Positions 24,166 through 36,228 of a DNA stretch of 64,000 nt are shown piece after piece. Location: NCBI RefSeq assembly GCF_023065955.2, contig NW_026623078.1, positions 7,140,199-7,204,198 on the forward strand, in the 5' to 3' direction. The notes under the pieces are model-generated. The model made no database searches and was not told where the DNA came from. It saw only the letters and a list, made by a program, of their open reading frames with translations. Each line of letters begins with the position of its first letter. Position 1 is the first letter of the stretch. Position numbers and translations under genes: made by a program. Source of the DNA: Ursus arctos. Lineage: Eukaryota > Chordata > Mammalia > Carnivora > Ursidae.

Positions 24166-24691
24166 TTTCCATGCGCACCTGCCTACCACTCACCCCAATC
24201 AGGAAAATGATCCTTACTCTTCAGTATTTTCTACAGATTACCCAACATTAAAAATGTGACAGCACCCTCGCGGAAACTATACAAGCTAGCTAACGGAGGG
24301 AATTGAGTGGTCATGAGCCATCTCCAGACTGGCTATGGAGACAGGGCAAAACCTGTCCACACACCATGATCAGGAAATGTCTTCCTCCAGCTATGTATCC
24401 CAGGACCTGGCTCACTCACTCACTCAGTCCATCTCAACCTTTCCCAAATTTAACAAGTAAACCCAAAAAAGATGACTGCTGTCTTAACTCAGTCCCTTAA
24501 CTCAGCCTGGGGTCATAAACACATTGATGTTCACAGCGCCCTCTGCAGTCAATACAGCAGGAATCCACCAGTATTTTGTTTCTTTTCCTTTTCCTTTTTT
24601 TTGTTGTTGTTGTTGTTTTGTTTTGTTTTGTTTTTTTGACAGCTCCTGCTCAGACTTGTGGCCAGTAAACATCATAGTTTCTTCTGTACAG

Positions 24692-24710
24692 AGGAGCTAA
24701 GTGGTAAAAG
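24692..24710 (+). other. Putative 19-nt 5' exon of the unit A OR
   Basis: Preceded by tttcttctgtacag and followed by donor gtaagtagcaa. Units B and C have a splice-bounded exon of 17 and 19 nt at the same place. Alternatively it is the 3' end of a longer first exon starting after the TATA-like element. Confidence 0.4.
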
Positions 24711-25252
24711 GTAAGTAGCAATACAGTCCTGTTAAATATATTAGTTGGAGCGTAAAACGGTGATGGCCGTTCCTGTTTTCTAGAAGAGTGCTGTGAGACC
24801 CCCTGACACAGAACTGCTCTGAGAGGGAATGGTTTCACTCAAAAGTCTAACATGATTGGTGTTTCGGTTTTTAAGAAGTTATATGCTGCTGCTTGGAAAA
24901 TGGAGGGTAGAGGAACAAAAGGAGAAGCAAGGAGTTCTTTTAGGTTGCTGCTGCCAAAGTCCCAGGAAGAAAAGATGGTCATTTGAACTTGGGAGACAAC
25001 AGCGAAGACAAAGAGAAGTGTATGACACGAGTCATAGTTTAGAAGCAGCAACATCTTGCTGGTGAACTGGACGTGAGGGGTAAAAGAAAGGAAGAGACGC
25101 AATTTAGACTAAACCAGGAAAAGTAACTTCTTGAACATTAAGCCGTTCAAAGTGCTGAAAATATTTTGAGGTGATGGACGAAGTGATTATTGCAAAAAAT
25201 AACCTTTAGACGCATCCTGCAAAGCACTTTGATTAAAAATGCGCCAACCACA

Positions 25253-25432
25253 GGGTGCCTAACTGGCTCAGTTAGTTAAGCATCTGACTCTTGATCTCAG
25301 CTCAGGTCTTGACCTCAGGGTCTTAAGGTCAAGCCCTATGCTGGGTGTGGAGCCTAGGAAGGAAGGAAGGGAAAGGAAAGGAAAGGAAAGGAAAGGAAAG
25401 GAAAGGAAAGGAAAGGAAAGGAAAAGAAAAGA
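25253..25432 (+). mobile_element. CAN-SINE, plus, with expanded GAAAG tail
   Basis: Head gggtgcctaactggctcag, then gttaagcatctgactcttga. The usual CT-rich body and A tail are replaced by a GGAA/GAAAG tandem repeat. Flanked by aaaatgcgccaaccaca (25236-25252) and aaaatgccccgaccaca (25433-25449), 15 of 17 matching. Confidence 0.9.
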
Positions 25433-25436
25433 AAAA
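25357..25436 (+). repeat. (GAAAG)n microsatellite
   Basis: GGAAG units passing into about 11 pure GGAAA units and then GAAAA units, in the tail of the SINE. Confidence 0.93.
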
Positions 25437-25449
25437 TGCCCCGACCACA

Positions 25450-27765
25450 ATTAGTAATACATTATTTTGACCTATTGAAAACTGAATGACATTTCAGAGT
25501 CAGTAGTAAAACTGTTAGGCCTAAAAAGGACCTTTTCTAACTTTATGGAACTTAGAGTCCATATGTGGCTTTCACATATTAAAACAAATTTATTCTGAGT
25601 CCCTCTTTCCATTCATTACCAGTTATGTATTGTCATGGCTTCGACGTTTGTTAACTGCCCCATTCAAAGAACAGGGCATTTGGAAATGCGGTTGCTTCAG
25701 GAAAGACCACATTCTGAAAATGCTCATCCTGAATGAGAATAGGGTAAAGTAACGCAAAGGTGTATTAGATATTTTATGTCTGCTTTAAGTTTGCCTTCAA
25801 CTGATGAATACTTGGTATCTGAAACTTAGCCACAGTCCCAAGTCACACGTTCTTAAAATCAGAGAGGCAAGGGCATCTAGAAAGTGTAAGTCTATGGTCC
25901 AAGAACCAGAGCCTCTTCCTCCCACAGCTGAGGCTCTCAAAGACCCACTGTAGTATAAGACATAAACTAGCAGGATCTTGGGAAATTATATTGGCCACAT
26001 GAGTTCCCCATGTCGTGAAAATCATACAAAATCCAGAAAAGATCTGTCTCAGAGAGGGAAGTTTTGTACACAGTTTAGAAGTTCCAAACTATTACTCAGT
26101 TTGCTGGTCCCTGATCATAAATCTTCCTCTCAAATCAACACAAGAATGCACTATCATCAAGGACTTTTCCCCTGACACTTCTGTCATTTTATTCATGGAA
26201 ATCTTACTGTTTTTGAATACTCCAAAAGACCACTGTCAGACTCCTTGCATAACTATGCCAACTCTCAGAAATAGTTTGATTAACTGATACTACATTCCAG
26301 ATAATGCACATGGATATTTTTCACGTTCCTTATGTATGCCCTATTTACAGAGGCTTCCATAACCAAGACCCAGGAGTAAGGGTGGGATTATATAACAAAG
26401 GTTGTGCTTTGTGGTGTGGTGTGGTGTTTTTTTTTTTTTTAAACTCAGAAAAACATGAAGCCGTTATGCAAACGTGTAACCATCCAAGGTCATTCTGCCT
26501 TGAGGCACTCCCAAACAGCGACTATAAGGGAGCAAAAAAAAAAGTTTTCTCTTCTTTTCAAGTTTCCTGCTACATGTACCTTAACATTAGAGCAGTAGTA
26601 TCAGGTTCCACAGTTTATGGAATTAGAATAGAAACAGAAATAGAACATCTCTACAAAACAGAAAATTTTGTAGAGTCATATCCCCAGCCCAAACCATCAA
26701 AGACTTGTTTCCACAAAACCACATTAATGCTCATCTATCCCTGAAATGTACCCACCCTAGGTGGCTGGGGAACTATAGTAACAGAGGTGAGCTGCAGCTA
26801 TTTCCTACAATTTGAGTGTTTTACTAGTGAAGCTGGTAGACTGCCTTACCAAACAGAATAATTGAGATTGTTAACTCCCTCAAAAGAGAAAGTGATTCCA
26901 ATAGGCCCAAGGGTCGCTGCTCCAAGGCCACACAATCTGAGTCAGCTTTGCCCATAGCCCTGTTGGTGTGATCTCTTTCTGGGAACTGAAATAAGTGCAT
27001 TATTCATTCATTTTATAGGTATTTATTAAAAGCTACCTAAGTGCAAAGCATTATGCTAATTCCCAAGCATTTCCGGTACACTAACTTACACAAACTGACT
27101 TCAAGCCTACGAAAAATTTCGATACGAAACTTCCTCTTCAGAAAGATGCTTCTGAGTGAGCCTTTCAAAGAATTCTCTCTGGGAGAGGCACATTGGAAAT
27201 GTAGGTACAGTAAAGAAATGCCTTATTTAAATTATAAGGCTGATCACAAGACTCAATGTTCATGTAAGATGAACAACAAACTCCCCAGAAGTGGCTGTAA
27301 ATTACATCATGCATTACAATGTTCTCATAAATCAACTTTGGGGACCGTTTTCTTTTTTTTTTTTTTTCCTCACTTCTGGACTACTGTCTTGAGAGCAGAG
27401 CAATTTTGATATAACCAGCTACTTTAGGAAAAAAGTTCTGACAAGAAGAGAACCACCCAGTCCAATATCACCAGAAGGAAACAAAAAAGGGAGAAGCCAT
27501 TAAAACAGTCTATACAGCATTCCCCTGGCCCTGGTAAACATTGACCTTAACATTAGAAAAGAATGTAGACCATCAGAGCTCTTGTATATGGTCAATAGAA
27601 GTGAAAAATAGTGCAATAAGAACGGAACATTGTTTAGTTTAATAAAGTTGAAAATACACACTTCTGTGTCCAGCCTATAGAAACGAGTGCAAGTGTGAAC
27701 CAGGAAAAATGAACTATATCTTCATGGAATTATTCCTGGTAGCTCCAAAGTGGAAATAATTCATC
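25450..27765. other. Intron of unit A; no gene recognised
   Basis: Intergenic/intronic sequence between the short exon and the OR exon. A 146-codon frame at 26304-26744 crosses a T-run and has no recognisable domain, so I treat it as chance. Confidence 0.4.
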
Positions 27766-27769
27766 TTAG

Positions 27770-28140
27770 TGGAGGTTTATTCATAGAATGTAATAACATA
27801 GAGAAGTAAAAATGGGGAAACTACAGATAATGCAACAACACGAATTTCACAAACCTTACTGTTGAACAAAGAAGCCAGCCAAAAGTATAATTTCACTTAC
27901 GTAAACTACAAAAACAAGCAAAACCAAATACTTTTGTTCAGGGATGCATACTTAGTTACTAAAATAAACAAAAACAAGGAAGTGATTACCATAAGGAAAG
28001 GACAGTGTTACAATTGGAAGGATAGAGAGGCAGAGGATACTGATTGGGATGGAGCATGAGGGAAGGTTCTAGAGTGCAAGTGTAGTCTCTTTCTTGACCT
28101 CAGTGGTTACCTCGGACATTTATGTTAATGATCAAGTTAT
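27770..28140 (+). mobile_element. Old L1 3'-end-like fragment
   Basis: agccagccaaaagtataatt, ggaagtgattaccataagga and ttctagagtgcaagtgtagt resemble the 3' end of old L1M/ME elements. Diverged. Confidence 0.4.
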
Positions 28141-28372
28141 AAGCTTATGTAGTAAGTATGTTTCCATACATTTCACAATAAAGAAACATCTCTGTCTACC
28201 CACTGATATTCACCAACTTCTTGTGTTTTTCAGTCCAAAAACTCAACTAGAACACTATTTCAGTATTAAAAAAAAATAGTAATTACTGAGATATAAGTGT
28301 TTATTGCATTCCACTGGGTGGTTTTGATATACATCTGGGTCCCTATCTACACAGACATTCAATAATGTGATG

Positions 28373-28384
28373 GTCTTTTCACAG
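28373..28384 (+). promoter_or_regulatory. Splice acceptor, unit A OR exon
   Basis: gatggtcttttcacag precedes ctcccagaccc. The same layout is intact in unit C (51593-51604) and damaged in unit B. Confidence 0.5.
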
Positions 28385-28395
28385 CTCCCAGACCC

Positions 28396-29322
28396 ACGAA
28401 AATCTCCAACACCTCCAGCATCATCACTGGCTTCAACCTCCTGGGCTTCCCTTGCCCCAGGGAAGGGCAGATCTTCCTCTTTCTGCTCTTCTCTGTTCTC
28501 TACCTCCTGACCCTCATGGGCAATGGGTCTATCATCTGTGCTGTGTACTGGGATCAGAGACTCCACACTCCCATGTACATCTTGCTCACCAACTTCTCCT
28601 TCCTAGAGATCTGGTATGTCACCTCCACTGTCCCCAACATGTTGGCCAACTTCCTCTCTGACACCAAGGTCATCTCCTTCTCTGGGCGCTTTCTCCAGTT
28701 CTACTTTTTCTTCTCCTTGGGCTCTACAGAGTGCTTTTCCTTGGCTGTTATGGCATTTGATCGGTACCTTGCCATCTGCCAGCCTCTACGTTATCCAACC
28801 ATTATGACAGGACGTCTCTGCACCAATCTTGTGGTCAGTTGCTGGATACTTGGTTTCTTCTGGTTCTTGATTCCCATCATCATCATCTCCCAAATGTCCT
28901 TCTGTGGATCCAGGATCTTTGACCACTTCCTGTGTGATCCCGGTCCCCTGTTGGCCCTCACCTGTCCTAGAGCCCCTGTAATAGAGTTAACTAACTCTAC
29001 CCTAAGTTCTCTGCTCTTAGGTATACCTTTTCTCTTTATCATGGTGTCCTATGCTCTGGTCCTGAGAGCTGTGTTGCGGGTTCCTTCAGCAGCTGGATGA
29101 AGAAAAGCTTTCTCCACCTGTGGGTCCCATCCAGTTGTAGTTTCACTGTTCTATGGCTTAGTGATGGTCATGTATGTGAGCCCAACATCCAAGCATGAAG
29201 CTGGGATGCAGAAGATGGTGACTTTGTTTTAGTCCATAGTAACTCCACTCATCAACCCTGTAATATATAGTCTGAGGAACAAAGATATGAAACATGCTAT
29301 AAAGAAATTATTGGGAACCTAA
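28396..29322 (+). pseudogene. OR11G-type olfactory receptor pseudogene (unit A)
   Basis: Aligns end to end with the intact receptor at 51616. Three lesions: the start codon is ACG (28396-28398) for ATG; a TGA at 29098-29100 replaces an arginine codon after PSAAG; and a TAG at 29230-29232 replaces the tyrosine of TLFYS. It also lacks nine bases (three codons) near the N-terminus that copies B and C keep. Upstream of the first stop the frame holds LHTPMYILLTNFSFLE, MAFDRYLAIC and the ECL2 cysteines. The terminal stop TAA is at 29320. The first ~550 bp are about 97% identical to 51616-52169 by hand count, so the decay or the conversion is recent. Confidence 0.95.
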
Positions 29323-29539
29323 AAGTAAGAGTCTTGGTTTAAAATATTTGGGGACAGAATCTGTTTTTAATTTCTTAGTTAAAAAGAAGACTCACATCAC
29401 TCAGAAAATTGTCTATATTATTTATGAACTTTATACACCATACAGTTTATTTCCTAGATTTTATAGGGCTATAAAGAATCACAGAGATGCACTCCATCTC
29501 CCTAATTTTACAACTGATAGAGTCCTAGAATGATAAACT

Positions 29540-30063
29540 GAACTGAGTTTGTTGGAGAAGTTGAATTATAAACGTCTCCTGCCAAGCCAGAAAACCTCTC
29601 CACAGTGGTAGAAGAGAATAGAACCGTTTTATTATTGAATAATCATTAAAGCAAGGGAATATGTGTATCACGGCAATCTGTTAAGAGATGGAAAGACATA
29701 AAAATATCTCATTCCTTTATGTAGCCAAGCAACCACAACCCATTTACATACATGTTCTCAAGATAAATAGTAACTAGTCCTCAAGAAAGACTTGACAGCA
29801 CCCTTTGTCACACATACTTCATCCTAGATTCACCTAGTAATTGGGATAGCCATCTGTGTTTGCCAGTTGGCTTCCAACAAAGGAAAAATAAACCTATCTA
29901 TGCTACCTGGGATAGTTTTTCACATTGGAAGACAGGCCAAAAAAGCTAGGCTCCTACACCCCCACAGAAACTGGGAGACTGGGGCACTACCCACTTTGAT
30001 GATTACACTTCAAAGAGACTTCCTAGGTCTTTGACAAAGACGTTCGTGCATCATAAAGCTGGC
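29540..30063. other. Unassigned sequence between unit A and an L1
   Basis: AT-rich, no ORF and no repeat family that I can name. Confidence 0.3.
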
Positions 30064-30079
30064 AAAAGGCTCATTTAGA

Positions 30080-30514
30080 AGATGTGGTTCATATATTCAA
30101 TGGAATATTATTCAGGCATCAGAAAAGATGAATACCTACTATTTGCATTGACATGGATGGAACTGGGGGAGATTATGCTAAGTGAAATATGTCAAGCAAA
30201 GAAAGATAATTATCATATGGTTTCACTCATGTGTGGAACATAAGGAATAGCACAGAGGACCATAAGGGAAAGGAGGGAAAACTGAAGGCAAAGAAATCAG
30301 AGAGGGAGACAAACCATGAGAGACTCTGGACTCTGAGAAACAAACTGAGGGTTAAAGAAGGGTGGGGGCTGGTGTGCTGGGGTAGCTGGGTGATGGGTAT
30401 TAAGGAAGGCAAGTGTTGTGATGAGCACTGGGTGTTACACACAACTAATGAATCATTGAACACTACATCAACAACAAATGATGTACTATATGTTGGCTAA
30501 TTGAGCATAATAAA
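30080..30514 (+). mobile_element. Young 5'-truncated carnivoran L1, plus (TSD)
   Basis: ORF2 terminus text (tggaatattattcaggcatc, atggatggaactgggggaga), then the G-rich 3' UTR (gagactctggactctgagaa), agcataataaaa and a short A tail. Flanked by aaaaggctcatttaga (30064-30079) and aaaaggctcattcaga (30515-30530), 15 of 16 matching. Confidence 0.9.
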
Positions 30515-30847
30515 AAAAGGCTCATTCAGATTTTTAATTTTTACATTTCAAAGAGAGAAAAAGATAATTTAATTACAAGTTTTCTAAAGTCAATGCTCAA
30601 GGAAAAAAAGGGAGTGAGAGCAGAAAGTCTCTTCCCTTATTTTCAATAGGGATAATTCAGCCTCTATTTTTTCATTTGTATTTAGCCTCACAAATTACAC
30701 AAGATTATAACTCTATGGCAAAACCTAAAGTTTTCTATTATCCTTTCAACAACAACAAATTGACCTAATTCTTCTGATTGAGCTTAAATTTCTGCCCTCC
30801 AGAAACTTAATGTTGGTAGCATCAATTATACACAAAAGATTAATAGG

Positions 30848-30849
<2 letters not shown>

Positions 30850-30915
<66 letters not shown>

Positions 30916-30959
30916 CATATATATACATATATACACATATATATACATATATATATATA
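30850..30959 (+). repeat. Compound (AT)n(GT)n microsatellite
   Basis: About 17 AT units, then about 14 GT units (30884-30912), then TATACA-rich sequence. The 157-codon frame on the opposite strand is mostly translated repeat. Confidence 0.95.
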
Positions 30960-30991
30960 GATCTGAAGATAAAAATATATATCTTCAGATC
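30960..30991. repeat. Perfect 12-bp inverted repeat
   Basis: gatctgaagata (30960-30971) and tatcttcagatc (30980-30991) are exact reverse complements around an 8-base AT loop, directly after the microsatellite. Confidence 0.85.
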
Positions 30992-31179
30992 AGTAAGAAA
31001 AATAGCATCAGCACAAAAGAAAAACTGCCAAATGTAAGAAAAATAAATAGCAGATGTTTTCAAATATCTAAAAAGACATTCTATTTTATTTGAACTGGAG
31101 AAATACAAAAATTGACGAAGATAAAACATCATGTGGGGGAAAACAGCAATCTCTTCCCTTGCTAGTAGAGCATAAGTTG

Positions 31180-31740
31180 TTAAAACAGCTATGGAGGACA
31201 TTTTGACAAAAACTATCAAAATTTAAGGGACTTTTGACTCAGCAATTCCACTCTTAGATCGTGATTTGAGTAGTATACTCACATGTAAGAAAAATGGCCT
31301 ATGTTCAAGAATATTGACTACTGTTTCTAATAGCAAAAGAGTAGAACAATCTAAATTCCTATCAATTAAGGATTGAATTACTATATATCCATAGAATGAA
31401 ATATACTATATAACTGTAAAAATGAAGATCTGTACATGTCTATTGATCTAAAACTATCCTCAAAGTACATCATTAAAGGAAAAGCAAGATGGAAAAAACT
31501 CTCTATCTTGGGCTATCTTTCATGGGGAGAAAGATTATGGTAAATAGATATTTGTGCTCATAAATACATTATATGCTTCTTGAAGAAGAAAGAAGAAAGC
31601 AGAACAGTGATTGCTTTTGAGAAAGAGAACTGGGTATTTGGGGCCAGGAAAGAAGACATTCACTGCATATGCTTTTGTATTTTTGAAATTTCTCTCTATA
31701 AGCATGTACTGGATTTAAACAGACATTTAAACAATCAATG
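31180..31740 (+). mobile_element. Old L1 3'-region-like fragment
   Basis: ctcagcaattccactcttag, ttctaatagcaaaagagtag, atccatagaatgaaatatac and agaacagtgattgcttttga follow the order of old L1 3' ends. Diverged and frameless. Confidence 0.6.
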
Positions 31741-32059
31741 GTTTAACATTTAAAAAATAAATTTTAAAACTATTCCACTATGAAATTAGACCAGAGAAAC
31801 ATTTTTTCATAATTCTTTGATTCTTTGGGAAATTAGGAAGAGGACTGATTGTTGATGGAAAATGAAAAAGAAGAAAACTGACAACCTCTTGATGTCATCT
31901 CACTAAAATTCTTTGGTTCTGTTAGAACAAAGTAGAAATGTCTTCCTCCTCTGAGGACCTATGAGAGTACATAAACTATGAAAAAGTGAAAGTGGCTATA
32001 TTTTTATTCTCGTTGTACCATTTTTCTCCATGAGCCCTTACTCATTAAAACAACTAAAT

Positions 32060-32280
32060 ATAGTTAATACGCTAGGGACTGAGCTAGAAGATGACTAACA
32101 CACAGACGTGAGGAAGACATATCTCCTTCTCTTGTGGGGCTCACAAACAAGTGGTAAATGGACAAGATGTGTTAGCAACAAAGAAATCATAAGTTGATAT
32201 GGGAGCAAGTGAAAAAAGAGTACGGTAAAAGCCAAGAGTATTAAGGGGTGAGAAAGCATGACAAGTTCTGAAAAATGCAT
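32060..32280 (+). repeat. L2-like fragment
   Basis: agggactgagctagaagatg, ctcttgtggggctcacaaac and aagtggtaaatggacaagat resemble the L2 segment also seen at 10565 and 37030. Confidence 0.45.
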
Positions 32281-32299
32281 TCAACCATTCAGAGATCAC

Positions 32300-34060
32300 A
32301 ATCTATCTACAAGTATATTGCAATACACAGAAAAGAAGTGTTTCTAGAATAGGTGTCCATACGGCACTTACTACTCATGATTACTAATCATGATTTATGA
32401 TTGGCAACACCTATTGATATACTAATGAGTGATGAACATCCTTAATCAAGGTAACTATGGCTCCAAGATGCAATATAATTCACAATTCAACAATTAAGAT
32501 AAATAGATGTTAAAGAGAATTGGAGAACAATAAAAAATGCCTGGCTGACTGAGCATAATTTTTAAAATGTCTTTTGCATATTGAAATATAAAAATCAATC
32601 TTTGAAGAACAAAGTACAATTATTATACTAATATTTAACATATTACATTCAGAACTTATTCTTTCAGCCAGAACACCAAAATAGTTTAAATGGCAATGTT
32701 GAGGTAATAATATGGAGGTCTCTTTTTCCTATTTTTTTCTAATCTTAGGCTTTATTTTAAAATGTTTCTCTATCAAGTAATTATACATTAATAATTTTAT
32801 TTGTTATAATAAATTATCTTTAATTATAATAAGAATGATAAATCTGGCTCAGAGTTTCCCCAGATCAAAAGAACTGGCATAACTTACGGATATTCATCTA
32901 CATAAAATCTCACTAACCAAGTTGTCCCTTACTTTCTTCTAATAAAGCTTATCACTTCAAAACGTGTTTTCTGAAATTTCTCAGAATTAAACTAAGAGAG
33001 AGCGCTAAGTCCCTTGAGAGAATGGGGGCAGGGCAGGAAGATTAAATAATGAACACTTCAGAGTGGCTAGCAAGAGAAAGGCCTCTTGGCCCATCAGCTT
33101 CATTTCAGTCAGTCTCATGGGTACTGCACTCTGATATCAGCTGATAAGATGTAAATCGTGATGAAGTCATTCTAGCAATACGGCAAACTGAAGACATATC
33201 AATCACAGACTGCAGGTTCGTATGCCTCACATTCCAAGGTAATATGTCCCCAAAAAGTTGGCAGACTTTATTTTTACTATTTAAATGGATTTATCTAACA
33301 AGTGTAAATGAACACCTAGAGTAAGTTGGTCTGCAAAAGATAATAAAAATCACAACTCAGAACCCAGTTTTATTTAAATACAGATACAGATACATACATA
33401 TGTAAGTGCGTATGTACATTTGTGTGTGTATATTTGAGAAAATATGAAAAATAATTCTAAAGAAATAACACAAAGGATCAATACACTACAGAAGAAGTTT
33501 CCACATTTTACGTCGTGATAGACCACATGAAATATATTTGTGGTCATAATTAACAAAAAGAGAAACAGAGAATTTTGTTACAGCTGATCGTTGCACCTAC
33601 TGTTACTAACAGCATACGATGATGTGCAAATATCTTGAACTTCATCCTTAAAAATAGCTGACCAGAAACGTGCAGGAAAAGGAGAATATTGTGAAATAAA
33701 TACCATCAACTCTCCTGAGGATTTAGTTGTCACCGATGTTTTTGTTTTCCATCCTCTTATGTGACAAGTTTCCCATATAAAGTGTATGCTTTTAAAGTAA
33801 TCATTGCTGAAAATACAAATACAAGCCAAGACTGATTGAAATTTGCAACAAGTTTTTCCCATCTACACATTATAAATGGTGATTAGGTGCCTATGTCAGC
33901 ACACAGTATCCTATCCAATCCATGATGTACTTGCTCGTAGCATAGATGTGTTCTGAGATCTAAATACAGGTACCAGGAGGGGTAGGAATAGCAAATAAAA
34001 CGGAAGAAAAATAAGCACAGAAACACATGGATACTCTTGCATACAATTAACTTGTAAACC
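32300..34060. other. Unassigned AT-rich sequence before unit B
   Basis: No gene or named repeat recognised, only short AT-rich simple sequence (for example acagatacagatacatacat near 33380). Confidence 0.3.
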
Positions 34061-35036
34061 TGCTATTTGGATATTGAATTCAGCTCACTCCAGGTGGGTT
34101 CTCCTGCTTTCAGAGTCAGGGTGTTCTTTCAAGCCTTTCAGAGGGTAAAATGACTCACTCAGCAAATACGTGGCTGGAATTGTGTGTGTGCATAGGTAAG
34201 TATGGCTGGAGCAGGGAACTCTGAGAAGCAAGACTTGAAGATAGGGCAGAGCTGTGCTGCAGGGGCTTTACTGACCAGGCTATAGACTTCGAGTTTTACA
34301 CTGTGGGTAGGGGAAATGTCAAAGGTGCTTCAACAGGATGTGAGATGTTTAGGAGGAAATCTCCTTCAAGGAGTGTGAGCTGTGCTAAAAGATCTGCTCC
34401 TTTGTTGAGGATGAAGAAAAATTGAAGTCTATGCCCCAAGGGCAGCTTCTCTGCACACTGCTGCAGAATGACCCTGCTATGTGGCCCCCTTGGCCAAGAG
34501 CATCCTCAGGCTGGTAAGTGTTCCAGAGAGGCAGGATTCTTCAGTGAAACTGTTTTAACTCAGAACCTTGATCTGAAAGAAGAGGAGGTCATGGTGGTCT
34601 TGGGAAGACAGTGATTCCACAGTCCCTTGGCTAAGGTCCCCCAACCGATGTGTTTCTGGTAGGGAGAAGGGGAATCTGTCCCCAAAACCCACGATTGACA
34701 TCAATGTGTCAGAAGTCCAAAAAATAAACTTCTGTAACACTGGTACCTTATCTAGGGTCCTGTTTGGCAGAATTTCCCTTGAGCATATGACAGATATGCT
34801 GAACAGGTTGGTGAGGGAGCAATTGCTATTGATTGCATCTCTGGCTATCTCTAAGAGATTTAGACCCAGTAAAAATATTACTTCCTCCACCACTGGGGAA
34901 AACAAAGACAGAAATGAAGGTACAAGGGTCTCCAGAGAAGGTAGGGAGTAAGCAAGGGAATAAGTAGCACAGACCTGTCTCCTGGCACTGTTCCCCTTCT
35001 AGAAAGAGTAAATGAATCCTCAAGGAGCAAAAGACA

Positions 35037-35055
35037 AACTCTGCTTATAATTCCT
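35037..35055 (+). promoter_or_regulatory. TATA-like element of unit B
   Basis: ctctgcttataattcc, with the preceding aatgaatcctcaaggagcaa also conserved in units A and C. Best of the inferred promoter candidates together with the one in unit C. Confidence 0.4.
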
Positions 35056-35319
35056 GGATCCTACAGCACATACATCCACTCATCTCCATTCCAACCTATT
35101 TTACACCTTCTCTCCAGCTGGTTGCCACAAAGGCAACTACTTCTACTCTCAGAAAAGCCTATAAGAAACTGGCTGAGAAGTTTCCGTTGGGATTCCCTTT
35201 CCTGCTTCAGGAAGGAAGGGACTGTAGTGCTTAGAGAGGGAAAAAATATTAAAATAGAGCTGGAGTATCTACATCTCTGAAAAAAGTTTCCCGCTAATTC
35301 TGCTACAGTCTTACAAAAC

Positions 35320-35570
35320 ACATCTAACATTTATTATATGCCAGATATCAACAAAGTGCTTCCACCTTGTCAATTCGTTATATCATTTAGCTGTCTTTAT
35401 ACCAACCCTTCGGGGAAGGCATTATCACCGCCATCTGACATTTGAGGAAGCTAAGAGATAAGAAATAACTGGCCTGTAGAATTTCCCACAACAATGCAGT
35501 GTAAGTGCTGGAATTCAAATCCTGGGCTCCCATATTCAAATCCCGGGCTACTTCTATTATGCCGCATTGC
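35320..35570 (+). repeat. MIR, unit B
   Basis: tttgaggaagctaagagata, gtagaatttcccacaacaat and aattcaaatcctgggctccc are clear MIR core sequence. A second MIR-like piece follows at about 35655-35815 (ggattttaatcctcaaagc-type text, acggaaaagaaaccaaatca). Confidence 0.75.
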
Positions 35571-36211
35571 CTACAGCTTATCAGCAATGGATAAGTACAC
35601 TTACTTTCAAGGGCTTCCAAGAAAGTTTCTACAATGGGATAGAGGGCTATATATCACTAACTGGTTGCCAGTCATTTTACAAATACTATTTAATCCTCAA
35701 AGCACCCTCTGGAGTCAATACTCGCACTCTCTCTACCTTACGGAAAAGAAACCAAATCATAGAAAGATGAATATGCATTCACAGCTGGAAATGGGGAAGG
35801 TAGGATTTGACCCCAGATGTGGTCCTCCATGGAGCAGCCCCGCCCGCCTACCTCCCCCCACACCCGTCCCTCCCACCAGGTGTAAGGCAGAGGGTTATGC
35901 TCACAGGGAAATTGGCTGGCTGGCTGCCTGAAGAACTTAACTAGTGAGGATACCAAGACTCGCACTCCACCATGTTTCTGGGACCAGCTGGATGCGTCAA
36001 GATTATGGATAATACTTTCACAAGTTAAAAAGTGAAGCTTCTTTGTTTTGTTTTGTTAATTCTCTGTCGGAGCAGCCTGAGTGCATAGACACAGTTGAGG
36101 CTCCCGTGTTCATGTTTCCACAACGTTGGCCACACCACCTCTGAGGCCAATTCAGGGGCACCCAGCCAACTTAGACTGACAGTTAACACAGCATCTGCTT
36201 TCTACGCTTAG

Positions 36212-36228
36212 GACCGAACTGAAAAACG
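36212..36228 (+). other. Putative 17-nt 5' exon of the unit B OR
   Basis: Preceded by tttctacgcttag and followed by donor gtgagtaacaa. Corresponds to 24692-24710 and 47314-47332. Confidence 0.4.

Larger units (their letters stand above)
23540..29530 (+). repeat. Tandem duplication unit A (OR11G pseudogene copy)
   Basis: First of three paralogous blocks, each carrying an OR11G-type exon. Shared landmarks with units B and C: a segment ending in a TATA-like element (23743), a MIR (about 23990-24165), a short exon with donor gtaagtagcaa (24711), an old L2-like intron segment (24880-25200), the coding exon (28396), and a downstream MIR-like segment (about 29440-29530). Flank identity looks like roughly 65-75% by eye. 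Confidence 0.7.

Noticed and set aside
26304..26744. 146-codon plus-strand frame
   Set aside because: Crosses a T-run, has no domain, and lies in the presumed intron of an OR unit; length is within chance for an AT-rich region.
28516..29100. Short intact 194-aa receptor
   Set aside because: This starts at an internal Met inside TM1 and stops at a premature TGA; it is part of the copy A pseudogene.
30746..31219. 157-codon minus-strand frame
   Set aside because: Mostly translated AT/GT microsatellite.
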